From positions 5,026,001 to 5,090,000 of the forward strand of contig NC_135054.1 of assembly GCF_051014685.1 (NCBI RefSeq): 64,000 nt of DNA. The letters are read 5' to 3'. This document shows positions 24,001-34,215 of the stretch, in pieces. The notes beneath the pieces were generated by a model that had not been told where the DNA came from, did no database searches, and was given only the letters and a program-made list of their open reading frames with translations. The DNA comes from Ptiloglossa arizonensis. Lineage: Eukaryota > Arthropoda > Insecta > Hymenoptera > Colletidae. A program made the translations under genes and the position numbers. The first letter of the stretch is position 1. Every line of letters starts with the position of its first letter.

Positions 24001-26584
24001 GAAAACTCTTGCGTCAGTTGTCGGATGAACGAACAATAACGAAAAACGAATCTTTGTATTTTGAATTTTGTAGAATTATTACTTGTTCGAACAAATAATA
24101 AGTAAGAAGACTTGGTCGAGAATACTACGCGTATTAGGTACTTGTAACCGTTCGATAACTTCAGTTAAACTTCTCTTTAAAAGAAGTTTACTCGGGAAAT
24201 ATCGAACAGTGTGCTCGTTAAAACGCGGAAAATCATACTTTTCTCCGGAACACCTCTTTGTCACCACTTAAATTGGTATCTGCATCATTTTGAAACGACT
24301 GCACAAAGAATTCGAAGCTACGAATGAAATACCGGATAGCGATCGTTCTCAAATCGATTACGATCGGACATTACCAAAAGCGAACTTGGACATTGGACGA
24401 ACGAACACTTTTAATAATTATAAAAGAAGTTACGAAAAGAGTACCTTAAGAAATAGTCTTTTTTTCTGATAACCAATAGTTAAATTGGAAATCAATTTTC
24501 ACGAAGAATTCGATGCAACTTTGACGAGTTTCGCGATCACGAAATTAATCCTATTAAATAATTTGTCAAACTCGAGTAAATTATTTCAGAATGACTTTTC
24601 GTACAATGTTACCTTTCCGTTAAAATTACACAACGGTTTCACATATTATCGTCCAATAATCGGCTCGGTTGATATGATATTGCGAAATACCGTTTTTATA
24701 ATAATTTCACGTATTACCGTTTAATATTTGAACCGAAACGTACGCGCGTATGCAATGTTATCTCGGTCTATGTTCGCTCAAACACAAAGAAAGATTAAAA
24801 AACCATTCGATTAGAAATCGAGCAACGAAATGATCCAGAGACAAAATTACAAAGGTAGTTTCGAATCGAACGAAATCAATTTTATTTCATCGAAATAAAT
24901 GTTGGATAGAATCGGTAAATATTATAAACCGTTCGATGCAATTCCGTTTGTTTCGCGCAGCTTCGATGTCGTTTTATAAACTCTCTTCGTTGTGCATATT
25001 TTTTTTCTGCTTAAACGTGACAAACCGTGTAAATGACGCGGCGTGCCATCAATAACAATATCCCCGTGTAGTACTGGAATTCCACAGGGACAGAATTATT
25101 TCGCATAAAAAATGGAAACTGTACTCGCGGTTCGCGCGCATGGACTAATCAACGACGCTCGATCTTGAAGCGTCGCGGTTCGTTCTGAGTGCGGGAACAA
25201 AGAGATTCCTAGCGTGTTATTTAACCCTTTGTGGTAAATGCAATTAAATCTGCATCGGAGTCGTGGAACTGCGAAAGAAAATCCTACGCATTCGAGAAAT
25301 ATAACGCAAGATGCAATAAATATTGTACATTTGTGCTTGGTAAATAAATTCTACTCAGCTTTTAACATTATTCATTGTTATTGTTTTCGATGGAACCTCG
25401 AAAAGACTAATTTTTTCGAAACGATTGTCCAGGAACATCGTGGCAAGGTAAACGCGATGTAAGAATTGTAAAACTTCGTTCCGTGAAGAATGAAAAATTA
25501 GCGGTAATTACGAATTAGAGAAAGTTACGAATAATAATATGCACAATGCGAAACACCACTGGCGATGTTTCCAGAGGCTTAACACTTTGCCAACTGCTCG
25601 CGTATACGACCGACAGCGTCGAGCAACGAATATTTTTCGCGATAACACGACTTAACATAAATTTCCATGTTCTTCGAAGATGAATTGCTATCTGTGATAT
25701 CTGTTAATGTTATCTTTGATTTTAGGTTGTGTACAGTTGATACAAACACATTTATTGCATATTTTTGCGGGTATACTATACGAGGTAGGGCAAAGCGATG
25801 CATCGAGCCACTCGCTGAAAGAGTGGACCTACCCGATAGATCGACAATATATTCCGTTTGCCGGTTTACGATTAATAAAACACACATTGGATAATAATAT
25901 TCTAAAAATAGCGACACGCTTGGACGCGCGTCTTTTAAGAAACTTTTAGATAGTTTCCGATAGAACAGGCATTTCGTCCTAGACTGCTGGGATACTCGTC
26001 GATAAAGCAGATTTATCTATCTATTGCCTTAGACCCGATTATGCGTGTTCAAAAATTGCCACTGACAATGAAATAATGCATAGATAACTGTTCTTTACAA
26101 TTACAATGCATTAAACAGATGTTATTTATATAACATTTTCCAACACGAGTAATCGTATCTTGGCTAACAGTTTGCCCGATCAGCCTTACCAACGAGTCCA
26201 TCGTCAGCCTAGGATGAAACAGTTTCTCTCCCGGGAGAGGACCTCGAGGAAGATCCAAATTAAGGGTCGAAACGTTCGTTGTATTAATTGAATAAACTAC
26301 GCTCGTTCGGAGAATATTTGCAAGAATATTTCTCCTCGTGGAAACCATCCGTTCCCATTGAAAGCTCGTTCGTAAGAAGAAATGCACCGACACGCGTCGC
26401 TATATTTAATTTATTATTATCTAAAGCGCGGTGGACGAAAAATTCGAGTTCTATTTTAAAAGCAAAATTCTCTATAACTCGAAAACAAGGTCGAATCGGA
26501 CATTCGCTTACACGGTGCTTTCTCGTTGTTCTTAAGCGGTAAATCCACCCCCCGAGTGTTTACCACGTATTAAGTTACAGCCTG
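21060..26584. other. Non-coding stretch, AT-rich from 22 kb
   Basis: Open frames up to 132 codons occur (for example 21462-21860 minus and 25579-25949 both strands), overlapping in opposite directions. None is recognisable. 25222 (TTAACCCTTTGTGGTAAATG) and 25579 (TTAACACTTTGCCAACTGCT) resemble left ends of TTAA-bounded elements, but no matching right ends were found. A 9-bp perfect hairpin lies at 24166-24190. Confidence 0.35.
23040..23055 (+). repeat. Poly(T) run, 16 bases
   Basis: Uninterrupted T tract. Confidence 0.9.
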
Positions 26585-27060
26585 TATGTTGTATAAAATA
26601 TTTCCGCGGCTGGCTTATTTTTCAGCAACCGTCGGGCGAAACTTCGAGCACACGAAGCGCCAATGACTATTCAACGGTGATAAAGCGACGGTATTCTCCG
26701 AGAATAAAATACGCACACCAAGAGAATACGAGTCGGTTCCAGTACTGGACGTGGCAACGGTGGTCAGAACGATAACCCCTATGAAGACTCGAGCGATAAA
26801 GAGCCGGTTATCTGCGAGCTGGTTATCGTCTTTTCTCTCTCCCCCCTCCCTCTCTCTTTCTCTCTATCTTTCTTTCGTCTGTATTATCCCCCACCAGTGA
26901 CGCATCCGTTATACACTTGGAGTAATCTGCCCCCCAATCATACGCCGTTTGTCAAAGTTGCCGGTCGGGCAACCTTTTGCATTAAAAACTGTCGACTTTT
27001 CTTTGGGGCGAATGCTGACGTAACCACGCAACGGACACTTTTATCCACGGAAAATTAAAA
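26585..27060. other. Island of mixed composition with pyrimidine tract
   Basis: This stretch departs from the CG/TCGA-rich background. It has balanced base use, a C/T tract at about 26831-26872 (TCTCTCTCCCCCCTCCCTCT and similar) and many words such as GCCGGTCGGGCAACC. No coding frame stands out. It may hold cis-regulatory DNA; only a cross-species alignment could show it. Confidence 0.25.
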
Positions 27061-30000
27061 ACCGCTCGAGCGAGTTCCTCGAGTTCCGTTTTCAGCCGAG
27101 CGGTATTCCAATGACGCGCGTTCGGAGTGATCCACTACCTTTGCCTTTCCATTCTCCTTCGTAAAATATAATGCATAGATAGGAGCGTGGGGGTGTGATG
27201 CACAAAATGAATTGCAAAAGTGCGATACAATTGGTCATTGGACACGTGAGAAGAAAATTAAGAAGAAGAACGTACGAATACAGAACCGATTGCACGGTGC
27301 ACGGTATTGGAGTGTGATTTTAATTTCGGAAATCTTAAAATAATTGGAAGAGAAAATAATTACAGAATAGAAACAATTTTCATACTCTTTGCCATATATG
27401 GGTGATCACCATTGTACGATTTCGATTAAATAGTTCATAATTGCCGCCACTTCGAAACACGGATATAATATGAAATACAAAACATTTTAACGGTACAATT
27501 GGGATTATTGTATAATACAATATTGTATAATATAATGTTGGAATATAACATTTTAACGGTACAATACGTACAGTCGGAACGTTGTTAAACGTATTTTAAT
27601 CGAACGACTGAAAGTTGATTTGGAAAAAGAATCGTGCAAAAATTATAATCTGTACAAATAAATAGGATACTTTTGCGATAACCGTTAGGATACTCTGTCC
27701 GTGTCCTTAGTCGTTTCAATGTAAAGATTGACGCAAAATTTGGTAAAGTGTCGAGAAACGATCAATTGACCCTAAATTACGCTAAATTACGCGTATGTGT
27801 GCGTGTGCGCATCTATGCGGCGTATATATAAAACTAAAACGTAAGCAGACTACGTAGCTAAAAATTCTGTTATAAAACTAAATTCCAAACGCGTATAGTT
27901 AATTATTTTTTCATAATTCTTGTTCGTTAATCTCACTGCATCGCGCGCTTTAAACATTTCGGTTTATGTTTTATCGCGCGAAGAAAGATTATTTTTAAAC
28001 GAGGTACTATCTTCCGGCAGAAGGTTTCCCGAGTCGTATTTAAAATTTAAACAACGCGATACCGCGAAGAATACTTTCTCCGAAGCACTATTCTTTGTTG
28101 TCTCTCCGTAATAAATTTTTTAAATAATAATAAATTCGTAAAATTAACGCGTATCGGATTATCTGCCGTCTCGTGCTTATATTGTCAAAGATAAGCATCG
28201 AAGCATACGTATTTTCTAGACCGAGTTCGCGAAAACAACTCATCGAAGCAACAGCGGTCGCAGGAATAGCCTAATAGCCGAGTTGTATGCGATATCGAGC
28301 CTGCTCTATTACGAAACGACAGAAATGGTCAAGGAAACGATAATGTGGGAAAAATCGTTCGATAAAAAATCTTTGCGCACGATGCATATGGTGTTCGTTA
28401 AATACCATGTCCCTGGAAAGATTGGACGATCGGATACCAGGACACGTGTACGTAAATAACACCGAACGCAAAAACTAAATTACCCGATTACGAAAAGAAA
28501 AAGAAAATCGCATCGAACAAATTGGACAATCTTGGTAATTGACGATGGTTAACGGATGGTAATGAGCGTAATGGATGCTGCGTTGAACTTTTTGGTCCGT
28601 TTCCGATACTTGTCCAAAAGAGACTCGGTGTTTGAAAAAATACCTTGACGTGTTCGCGTAATACATTCTCGGGCATCGAGTACATTAACGTTCGTTCACT
28701 TGTTGCGAGTTCGCGCGGAGAATAGTGTCGATCGAGCCGATTTAACCAAAAGTATGCAATATGTACCCCACTCCCCCAATGAACGAGGGGGAGTCCGATA
28801 TCGCTCGTGTTCTCGAGGAGCGTCGTAATTAATAGGTAATTAATCGATACAACGTGTAATTTGTTTCTCGAATCTTGACGATTTCTTTGTAAGTTATTAG
28901 AATCTGTCCTTGGGGCGTGATAGCGAAATTAATTGCCGAACACACCGCGCCGATGCAAATTTTCAGTTTGCCGCGCGACACAGAAAGACTTCGCTAAATA
29001 TTCAGCGGGAGCTTATTTTTCATAAACATCGTCAACGGGATACACGCGCCGACGCACACATGGTCGCGCGAAAGATTCAATTTTTCCTCGTAGACTGAAT
29101 CGCGATAATACCACGCGTACAAGTGCATTAGACGCGACGAACGTTTCGCGCTGATAACCGGTTGAAGGTACGCCGCGGCGTAATAAATGTTACGTTGATT
29201 AACAACCGACAATGAGACTTTTTATTGCGGCGACAGAAACGGAATTCGATAATCAGCGTCTCGTATCTCGTCGACTATTTTCTGGATCTTGTCCGCTTAG
29301 CGGCCCGAACGATCGATTAGACTCCCCGTTGGTTAGGATCGACACACGTTCCAACGAACAGGTTAATCGTTTTCGGTTAACAATCGTGTTCGACGATTAC
29401 CAACGCGTTTCGATCGTATCTTCAACAGAGCAGCCCGATCTCGAAGCAATTTCAACGAGCGCGCGAACACCGTGACGATACCTTTGTCTAGGCGATTCTC
29501 TCGTTCGACGTCGTATTTCCGCGATATTAGTGTTGTTAATTTCCACACTGAACGCGCATTAACCGCGTAACAATCGACGTCCAATTAAAGACGGCAGCGT
29601 CTGCTATAAATAAACGATCGTATTGACAGTGAATCGACAGTAAACGCGCGCGCAAAAACACTCGGATTCAGTATCTCTCGCGATTCTCCATGGCGTACGA
29701 TTTGTACTTGGCTCGTACCAAGTTACGTACTTATCGTCTATCGTTTATCGTCTAGCGTCGTTCGCAGCTAGATTAACGCGAGTGACCGAAAAGACCGATT
29801 ATTCTTCTATATAATATTAATCGTGTCGCGATTGCCCTTTACGTAAAGTGACAAAGATCAAATGTTAAAGGGTCGTGTGCATACGAACCGGCGAACGCCG
29901 ACGATTCGTTTTATCGCTACTTTTGTAGAGCAACGCGCGTTTTCATCGCGCTCAATACTCACCGAGCGTGACCTTTCGAGTACTTATTTAACCGCGAGAA

Positions 30001-30697
30001 TTTTCAATACGCGTCTTATAATAATCAATACTACGAGAATTTTTACGTAAATAGGCTCCGGAGATAATTCACCGCGCTGTTTCTCAATTATTTTTCGGTC
30101 CGTTTTGTTCTCTTTCGGTGTTAACTTTTCGCCGAATTTAATTGTCATCGCGTTATTGGATGCCAGTTGTCACGTTACCCGAGGAAAACAAGATATAGGA
30201 AATAACGTTGCAATGCGTCGCGCGAAAAATTCTTACACAGATCAGCCCTGAGAAGCTTTCGTACGTGGTCTCGATCGACTATAGTCGTTTTTAAATTGTT
30301 CGTAGATTTACTTCTCTTTTGTTACTAACCTTTGCGGAATTTAATTGTCGCTATATTATCGGGTATCATTGAGTTACGTTACGCGCAAAAATTGAGAAAA
30401 GAAGAAACATAAATCATAAAAACGCGTAAATTATAAAACGTTGTGAAATATTATAAAACGTTGAAATTAAAAAATTTCAAACGGATTCGATTCCTTTTGA
30501 GACATTTCTTTTTTTTAACATTTTCCATTCTCCTTGCGTAACATTAATTGGGTAAAATAGTCAATTACTTTTATTGTGCGTTTCTATACTTCTCGTCGAT
30601 ACTCCTATTTATCAAGATCGGAGAAGAAAAAGAAAGAAGAAAGAAAAATTGTTAAAATACGAAAAACTGGAATGTTCTGCTATTTGATTAATTTTAT
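27061..30697. other. Non-coding stretch
   Basis: Short overlapping open frames only. A direct repeat at 27481-27565 is listed separately. The far right (30480-30560) contains CCTTTTGAGACATTTC, which could be the degenerate outer end of the transposon whose coding tail follows. Confidence 0.4.
27481..27565. repeat. 19-bp exact direct repeat, period 66
   Basis: AACATTTTAACGGTACAAT occurs at 27481-27499 and again at 27547-27565. Between the copies is an AT-rich segment with TTGTATAATA words that pair with each other. It is probably a local duplication or slippage product. Confidence 0.8.
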
Positions 30698-30861
30698 TTA
30701 TAGAATGTTCTCGAAATGTCCACCATCAGCTGTTAAACACTGTTGCAGTCTGTTGTGAAGCGATTAGTTGTCCGCGAGGGCAATCGGTTATTTTGGTACA
30801 TTTGCACATGCACCACCAATGATTCGCCTCTTCGCGTTTTCTGAAGTCGTAGATGTCGTTT
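30698..30861 (-). pseudogene. C-terminal relic of a DDE-type transposase
   Basis: Read on the minus strand in one frame, this gives a recognisable protein end broken by two stops. Its pieces are SENAKRRIIGGACANVPK, then a stop, PIALADN, a stop, and SLHNRLQQCLTADGGHFENI-Leu before the terminal stop. Insect transposases of the DDE superfamily commonly end with an Arg-rich helix followed by a C-L-x-A-x-G-G-H-F-E-x-hydrophobic motif, and that pattern is seen here. An Ala-Cys-Ala-x-[IV]-Pro segment precedes it, also as in that family. The catalytic DDE core is absent from the neighbouring sequence. The coding trace stops at a TTAA (30855-30858) that continues as TTAACCCATTAACGC, possibly another element inserted there. 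Family level is inferred; the dead state is seen directly. Confidence 0.6.
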
Positions 30862-32461
30862 AACCCATTAACGCATAAAATTTGCGAGTAACGTGTAAAG
30901 TTATTTATTCGTCGAGGTCGATTGGAAGAGCACCATTATAATAATATTACCGTTATTATACGATCGAGTTCATATCAAACGTGCGTTTTTCAAAGTATTC
31001 TCTGATTTCTTGGAAACACGGTAGTATCGATACGTTTAAACGAACAAAAACTATCTCCGAAGAATTGAAAAGTTTCGAGTTAATATATGCACTAAGAAAC
31101 TATGCACTAAGAAAAATCTTTTCAAGAGTCTTGTTAAGTGTCCAATCGATCGATTTAGGTTCTATTAACGCACAATGATTAGAAGCACCGTTATGCTAGA
31201 TGATAATAACTAGATTGCCGATTTTGCGCATTTATCATTAGGTTTGTACGAATATAACGAAATATGCTTATGGGAAACGACACGTTAACATTATTATACT
31301 ATACAACTCGATGAAATGTGTTTTGTGTATACTTTACGCGTATTTCTCAAATTTGCATACGCAATAAATGCTTAAAATTCGTAGTATTGTAACAGATAGA
31401 TCATACCGAAGACTGTTTGACAAGATAGTAAGACCTTGAGGTAGTTTACTCGTGTAAAAAATTCTTGCGTGTAATGTGAATTGCTGTCTACCAGTTCCGA
31501 AATGAACCGACTGCACTTCCTTACTATACTTGAGTTAATAATTCTTTAACCTTCTTAAATATTTTTGCTGGCGAATGTAATTATATTCACGATTCATAGA
31601 AGAACACGATTCGATGCGGAAATAGAATACAATTCCTTTTGGTTTGCAAAATAATTCGCCTTTTTCGTAATTTGTACTGTTATCAGTTTCTTTGTTTTTT
31701 TTTCGTTTTACTAATTCTTCTCTTTTAGTTATTCATTTATTGTAACTAATTTCATGTAATCGGTCGATTCGATCTAATTTCATGTTTACCGTATTCTTCG
31801 CGCAGTCGTTACATTTTTTCTTCTAAACAATCCTCGGTTCTTTGCTGGCATGTAAGAGCAGTTACAATTTTATCGGTCGAATTATATTCTATTATCTTTT
31901 AGTCGTGAAGCGACGCAACAAGCGTTGAGAAAAATTTTCATGAATAAAACAAGCACAAGTATCTCTTTCGATTACTTTATTTTCTACGCAATAGGAAGGG
32001 CGATATCGCGTAAAAGTCGTATAATGTACACGGAAAGAATTCTCTCTTCAACATTTGGCATATAAATCAATCGTATTGGCTGTCGTGTAACGTTTACGAA
32101 TTTTCTCATTTTTAATTTCTATATAGTTTTTTTTTATCGTCTATTTCAGCGTTTTCTTCTAAATTTTTTTTGCTCGTACTTCGTTTACACAAGTTACCAA
32201 ATGTTTGGATTCAGAAATTTTTTTTGCGCGTAATACATACAACAGATATGTTTCTTTTATTCGAAATTGACATTTTTGAATAATTTTTCCACATCCAATT
32301 CTTTCGATCATTTATTTACCTTTATTACTTTTACTCTCCGTGTAAGTTTCGTTTCTTTGTTATTTCAATGGTTCGTTTATAATCTAAATATCGAACGATT
32401 ATTAAATCACATAAAAATACACGCACATGACTACGCAAGTAGTCTTTTGTATTATATAACA
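30862..32461. other. AT-rich non-coding stretch
   Basis: No transposase core was found upstream of the relic, so most of that element is gone. The 15-bp unit TATGCACTAAGAAAC is duplicated at 31086-31114. Otherwise only short open frames and homopolymer-rich text. Confidence 0.4.
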
Positions 32462-32824
32462 TTAATTTACCAATTTTGTCCATATATATTCTTTCATGGT
32501 CTTATCAAGTAACAGCTTATCTATATTTGATTTGACTGAAGCAGATATTTTCGATTCAAGACGTTGATTTTGTTTCCGAACTGCATTTAATTTTTCTTTG
32601 TAATTTTATATTTTTAATCTTTCATTATCAACTTTGTATAATTTTATTTTCTCCTCAGATCGAAAAGACTGTTCGTTTTTTCTAAGACGTAGAGCTCTCT
32701 ATCGTTATTCAACCACTCTACCTATTCCTTTCTTTCAAATTTTTCTACACTTCAGATAATTCACTAATCTTTTCAAGCTTTCCATCTGCAACCACTTTCC
32801 TTTCCTTTCGCGATCTCGCGAAAA
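32462..32824 (-). pseudogene. Broken coiled-coil coding sequence, left copy
   Basis: On the minus strand this codes, across frameshifts and stops, for KLEKISELSEV, then LRKNEQSFRSEEKIKLYK, VDNERLKI, a stop, and after a frame change KEKLNAVRKQNQRLESKIS and a tail ending EYIWTKLVN before TAA at 32462-32464. Leucines and charged residues recur in a heptad-like pattern, as in a leucine zipper or coiled coil. Such segments occur in many proteins, including THAP/P-element-type transposases, but no diagnostic domain is left, so the family is unknown. The right copy at 33829-34215 encodes the same segment in the opposite direction. Confidence 0.5.
32586..32824 (-). repeat. Left arm of a long inverted repeat (239 bp)
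   Basis: Its reverse complement matches 33829-34074 from TTTTCGCG at the inner edge to AAGAAAAATTAAA at the outer edge. I count about 12 substitutions and one 7-bp length difference, so about 95% identity. The 1004 bp between the arms is unrelated to them. The outer flanks differ at once (TGCAGTTCGG here, CGACACAGTA on the right), which fixes the edges. Confidence 0.9.
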
Positions 32825-33828
32825 TTCCTATACAAAATTACAAACTTTGAACCCGTTGTAACAGTGATAATACTTGACAAAATGATCATCTCGTTTATCC
32901 TTAGGGAAATGACGCTAGAAAGATAAAAAAAAGTATAAAATGTGAAACCGTAATTTCATTCGTCTATGATATCTTGTTCGTTTCAATCGTCTAAAAACAT
33001 TCTTCAACAATCGCTTTAGGGAGTCGTGGTTAAAATATTCGCATACTACCTATTTATCGCGCCATGTTGCATCGAAGAGCTTTCGATCCCTAGCTGCAAA
33101 GATCAACTCGATCGTAACTGTATCCAATGATGCTGAAAGTCGCGCGACACTATCGATCCGTAGATGACAATTGTCCATCGGAAACGTCGAACATGGAATA
33201 AAGTCGTAAATGAATTAGAAAGCAAATAAATTGTAGGAAGGCAGCGACCTCGTCGGTGCAGGGTCCGAGGTCGCGAAAAGTCAAACTCAAAGTACGTGGC
33301 TACTACGAGGGCAGCACATGGGTAGCGACGTCCTTGGATTCTCGGCCCTTCGTGCAATTTACATTCGACTCGTAACCCGCCATCGAAGGCCGTATGAATA
33401 TCCGGCACTGGCAAGCTTAATGCCAAGGAACTTTGTTCTCCGTCGCGGCCGGAGAAAAGGAAACGAGCAACGAGGAATAAATACAGTACCATTAACGAGA
33501 TATGTTCCTCCGATGACCGATAACGACACGTGCGCGCGAAATTAATGAAAGAATGCGCAACAAACAATGAGAGTCTAGTCATTCCCTTCCCGATGACACA
33601 CAGCGACTTGCGAATGTATTCTCGCGCTTCCTATCGAACGCGTTAATAAACAACACGCGTAAGTTACAACGAGCCTCTCAAAATATCGTTACGCCTGTAA
33701 ACGTCTAATAACTCGAGTGCACCGGAACCACCGTTACCTTAAACGTTCCACTTGTTCAATTTTCGTTGTACGAACGGTACACACTTTCGTGAGGTCTTCC
33801 GGTTTATCGTCGAAATATTTATTCTCGG
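32825..33828. other. Loop between the long inverted arms
   Basis: The loop is unlike the arms. 33230-33560 has a balanced composition with low TCGA content (for example CAGGGTCCGAGGTCGCG and ATATCCGGCACTGGCAAGC). A 160-codon minus-strand frame at 33103-33582 runs through it with no domain I know. It could be a captured single-copy segment or a regulatory element. Confidence 0.4.
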
Positions 33829-34074
33829 TTTTCGCGGGATCGCGAAAGGAAAGGAAAGTGGTTACGGATGGAAAGCTTGAAAAGATTAGTGAATTGTCTG
33901 AAGTGTAGGAAAGATTGAAAGAAAGGAATAGGTAGAGTGGTAGAATAAAGATGGAGAGCTCTACGTCTTAGAAAAAACGAACAGTCTTTTCGATCTGAGG
34001 AGAAAATAAAATTATACAAAGCTGATAATGAAAGATTGAAAATAGAAAATAGAAAATTACAAAGAAAAATTAAA
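33829..34074 (+). repeat. Right arm of a long inverted repeat (246 bp)
   Basis: Partner of 32586-32824 in opposite orientation, about 95% identical. An extra AGAAAAT-type unit near its outer end makes it 7 bp longer than the left arm. It keeps the coiled-coil frame open where the left arm has a stop. Confidence 0.9.
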
Positions 34075-34215
34075 CGACACAGTAGGCTCGTATGTACGTA
34101 CGTGGCAAAAATGGGCCAAATTTTGCGAACGGAACCATTGACAATTTACAGCGATTTATTTATAACGTTCGTTCGATTGGACACTCTAAATGCGTATTTG
34201 TTCGTTATAATTTAA
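33829..34215 (+). pseudogene. Broken coiled-coil coding sequence, right copy
   Basis: On the plus strand the frame ending at the TGTAG near 33905 codes for VVTDGKLEKISELSEV. After further stops, a frame open from 33949 to 34212 codes for LRKNEQSFRSEEKIKLYK, then ADNERLKIENRKLQRKIK, and continues past the repeat edge into unrelated sequence before TAA. Charged residues alternate with Leu/Ile as in a coiled coil. No ATG stands at a sensible place, and the first half is in another frame, so this copy is also dead. Confidence 0.5.

Noticed and set aside
33103..33582. 160-codon minus-strand frame in the loop of the long inverted repeat
   Set aside because: No domain and no sensible start; more likely a chance frame in a balanced-composition island.
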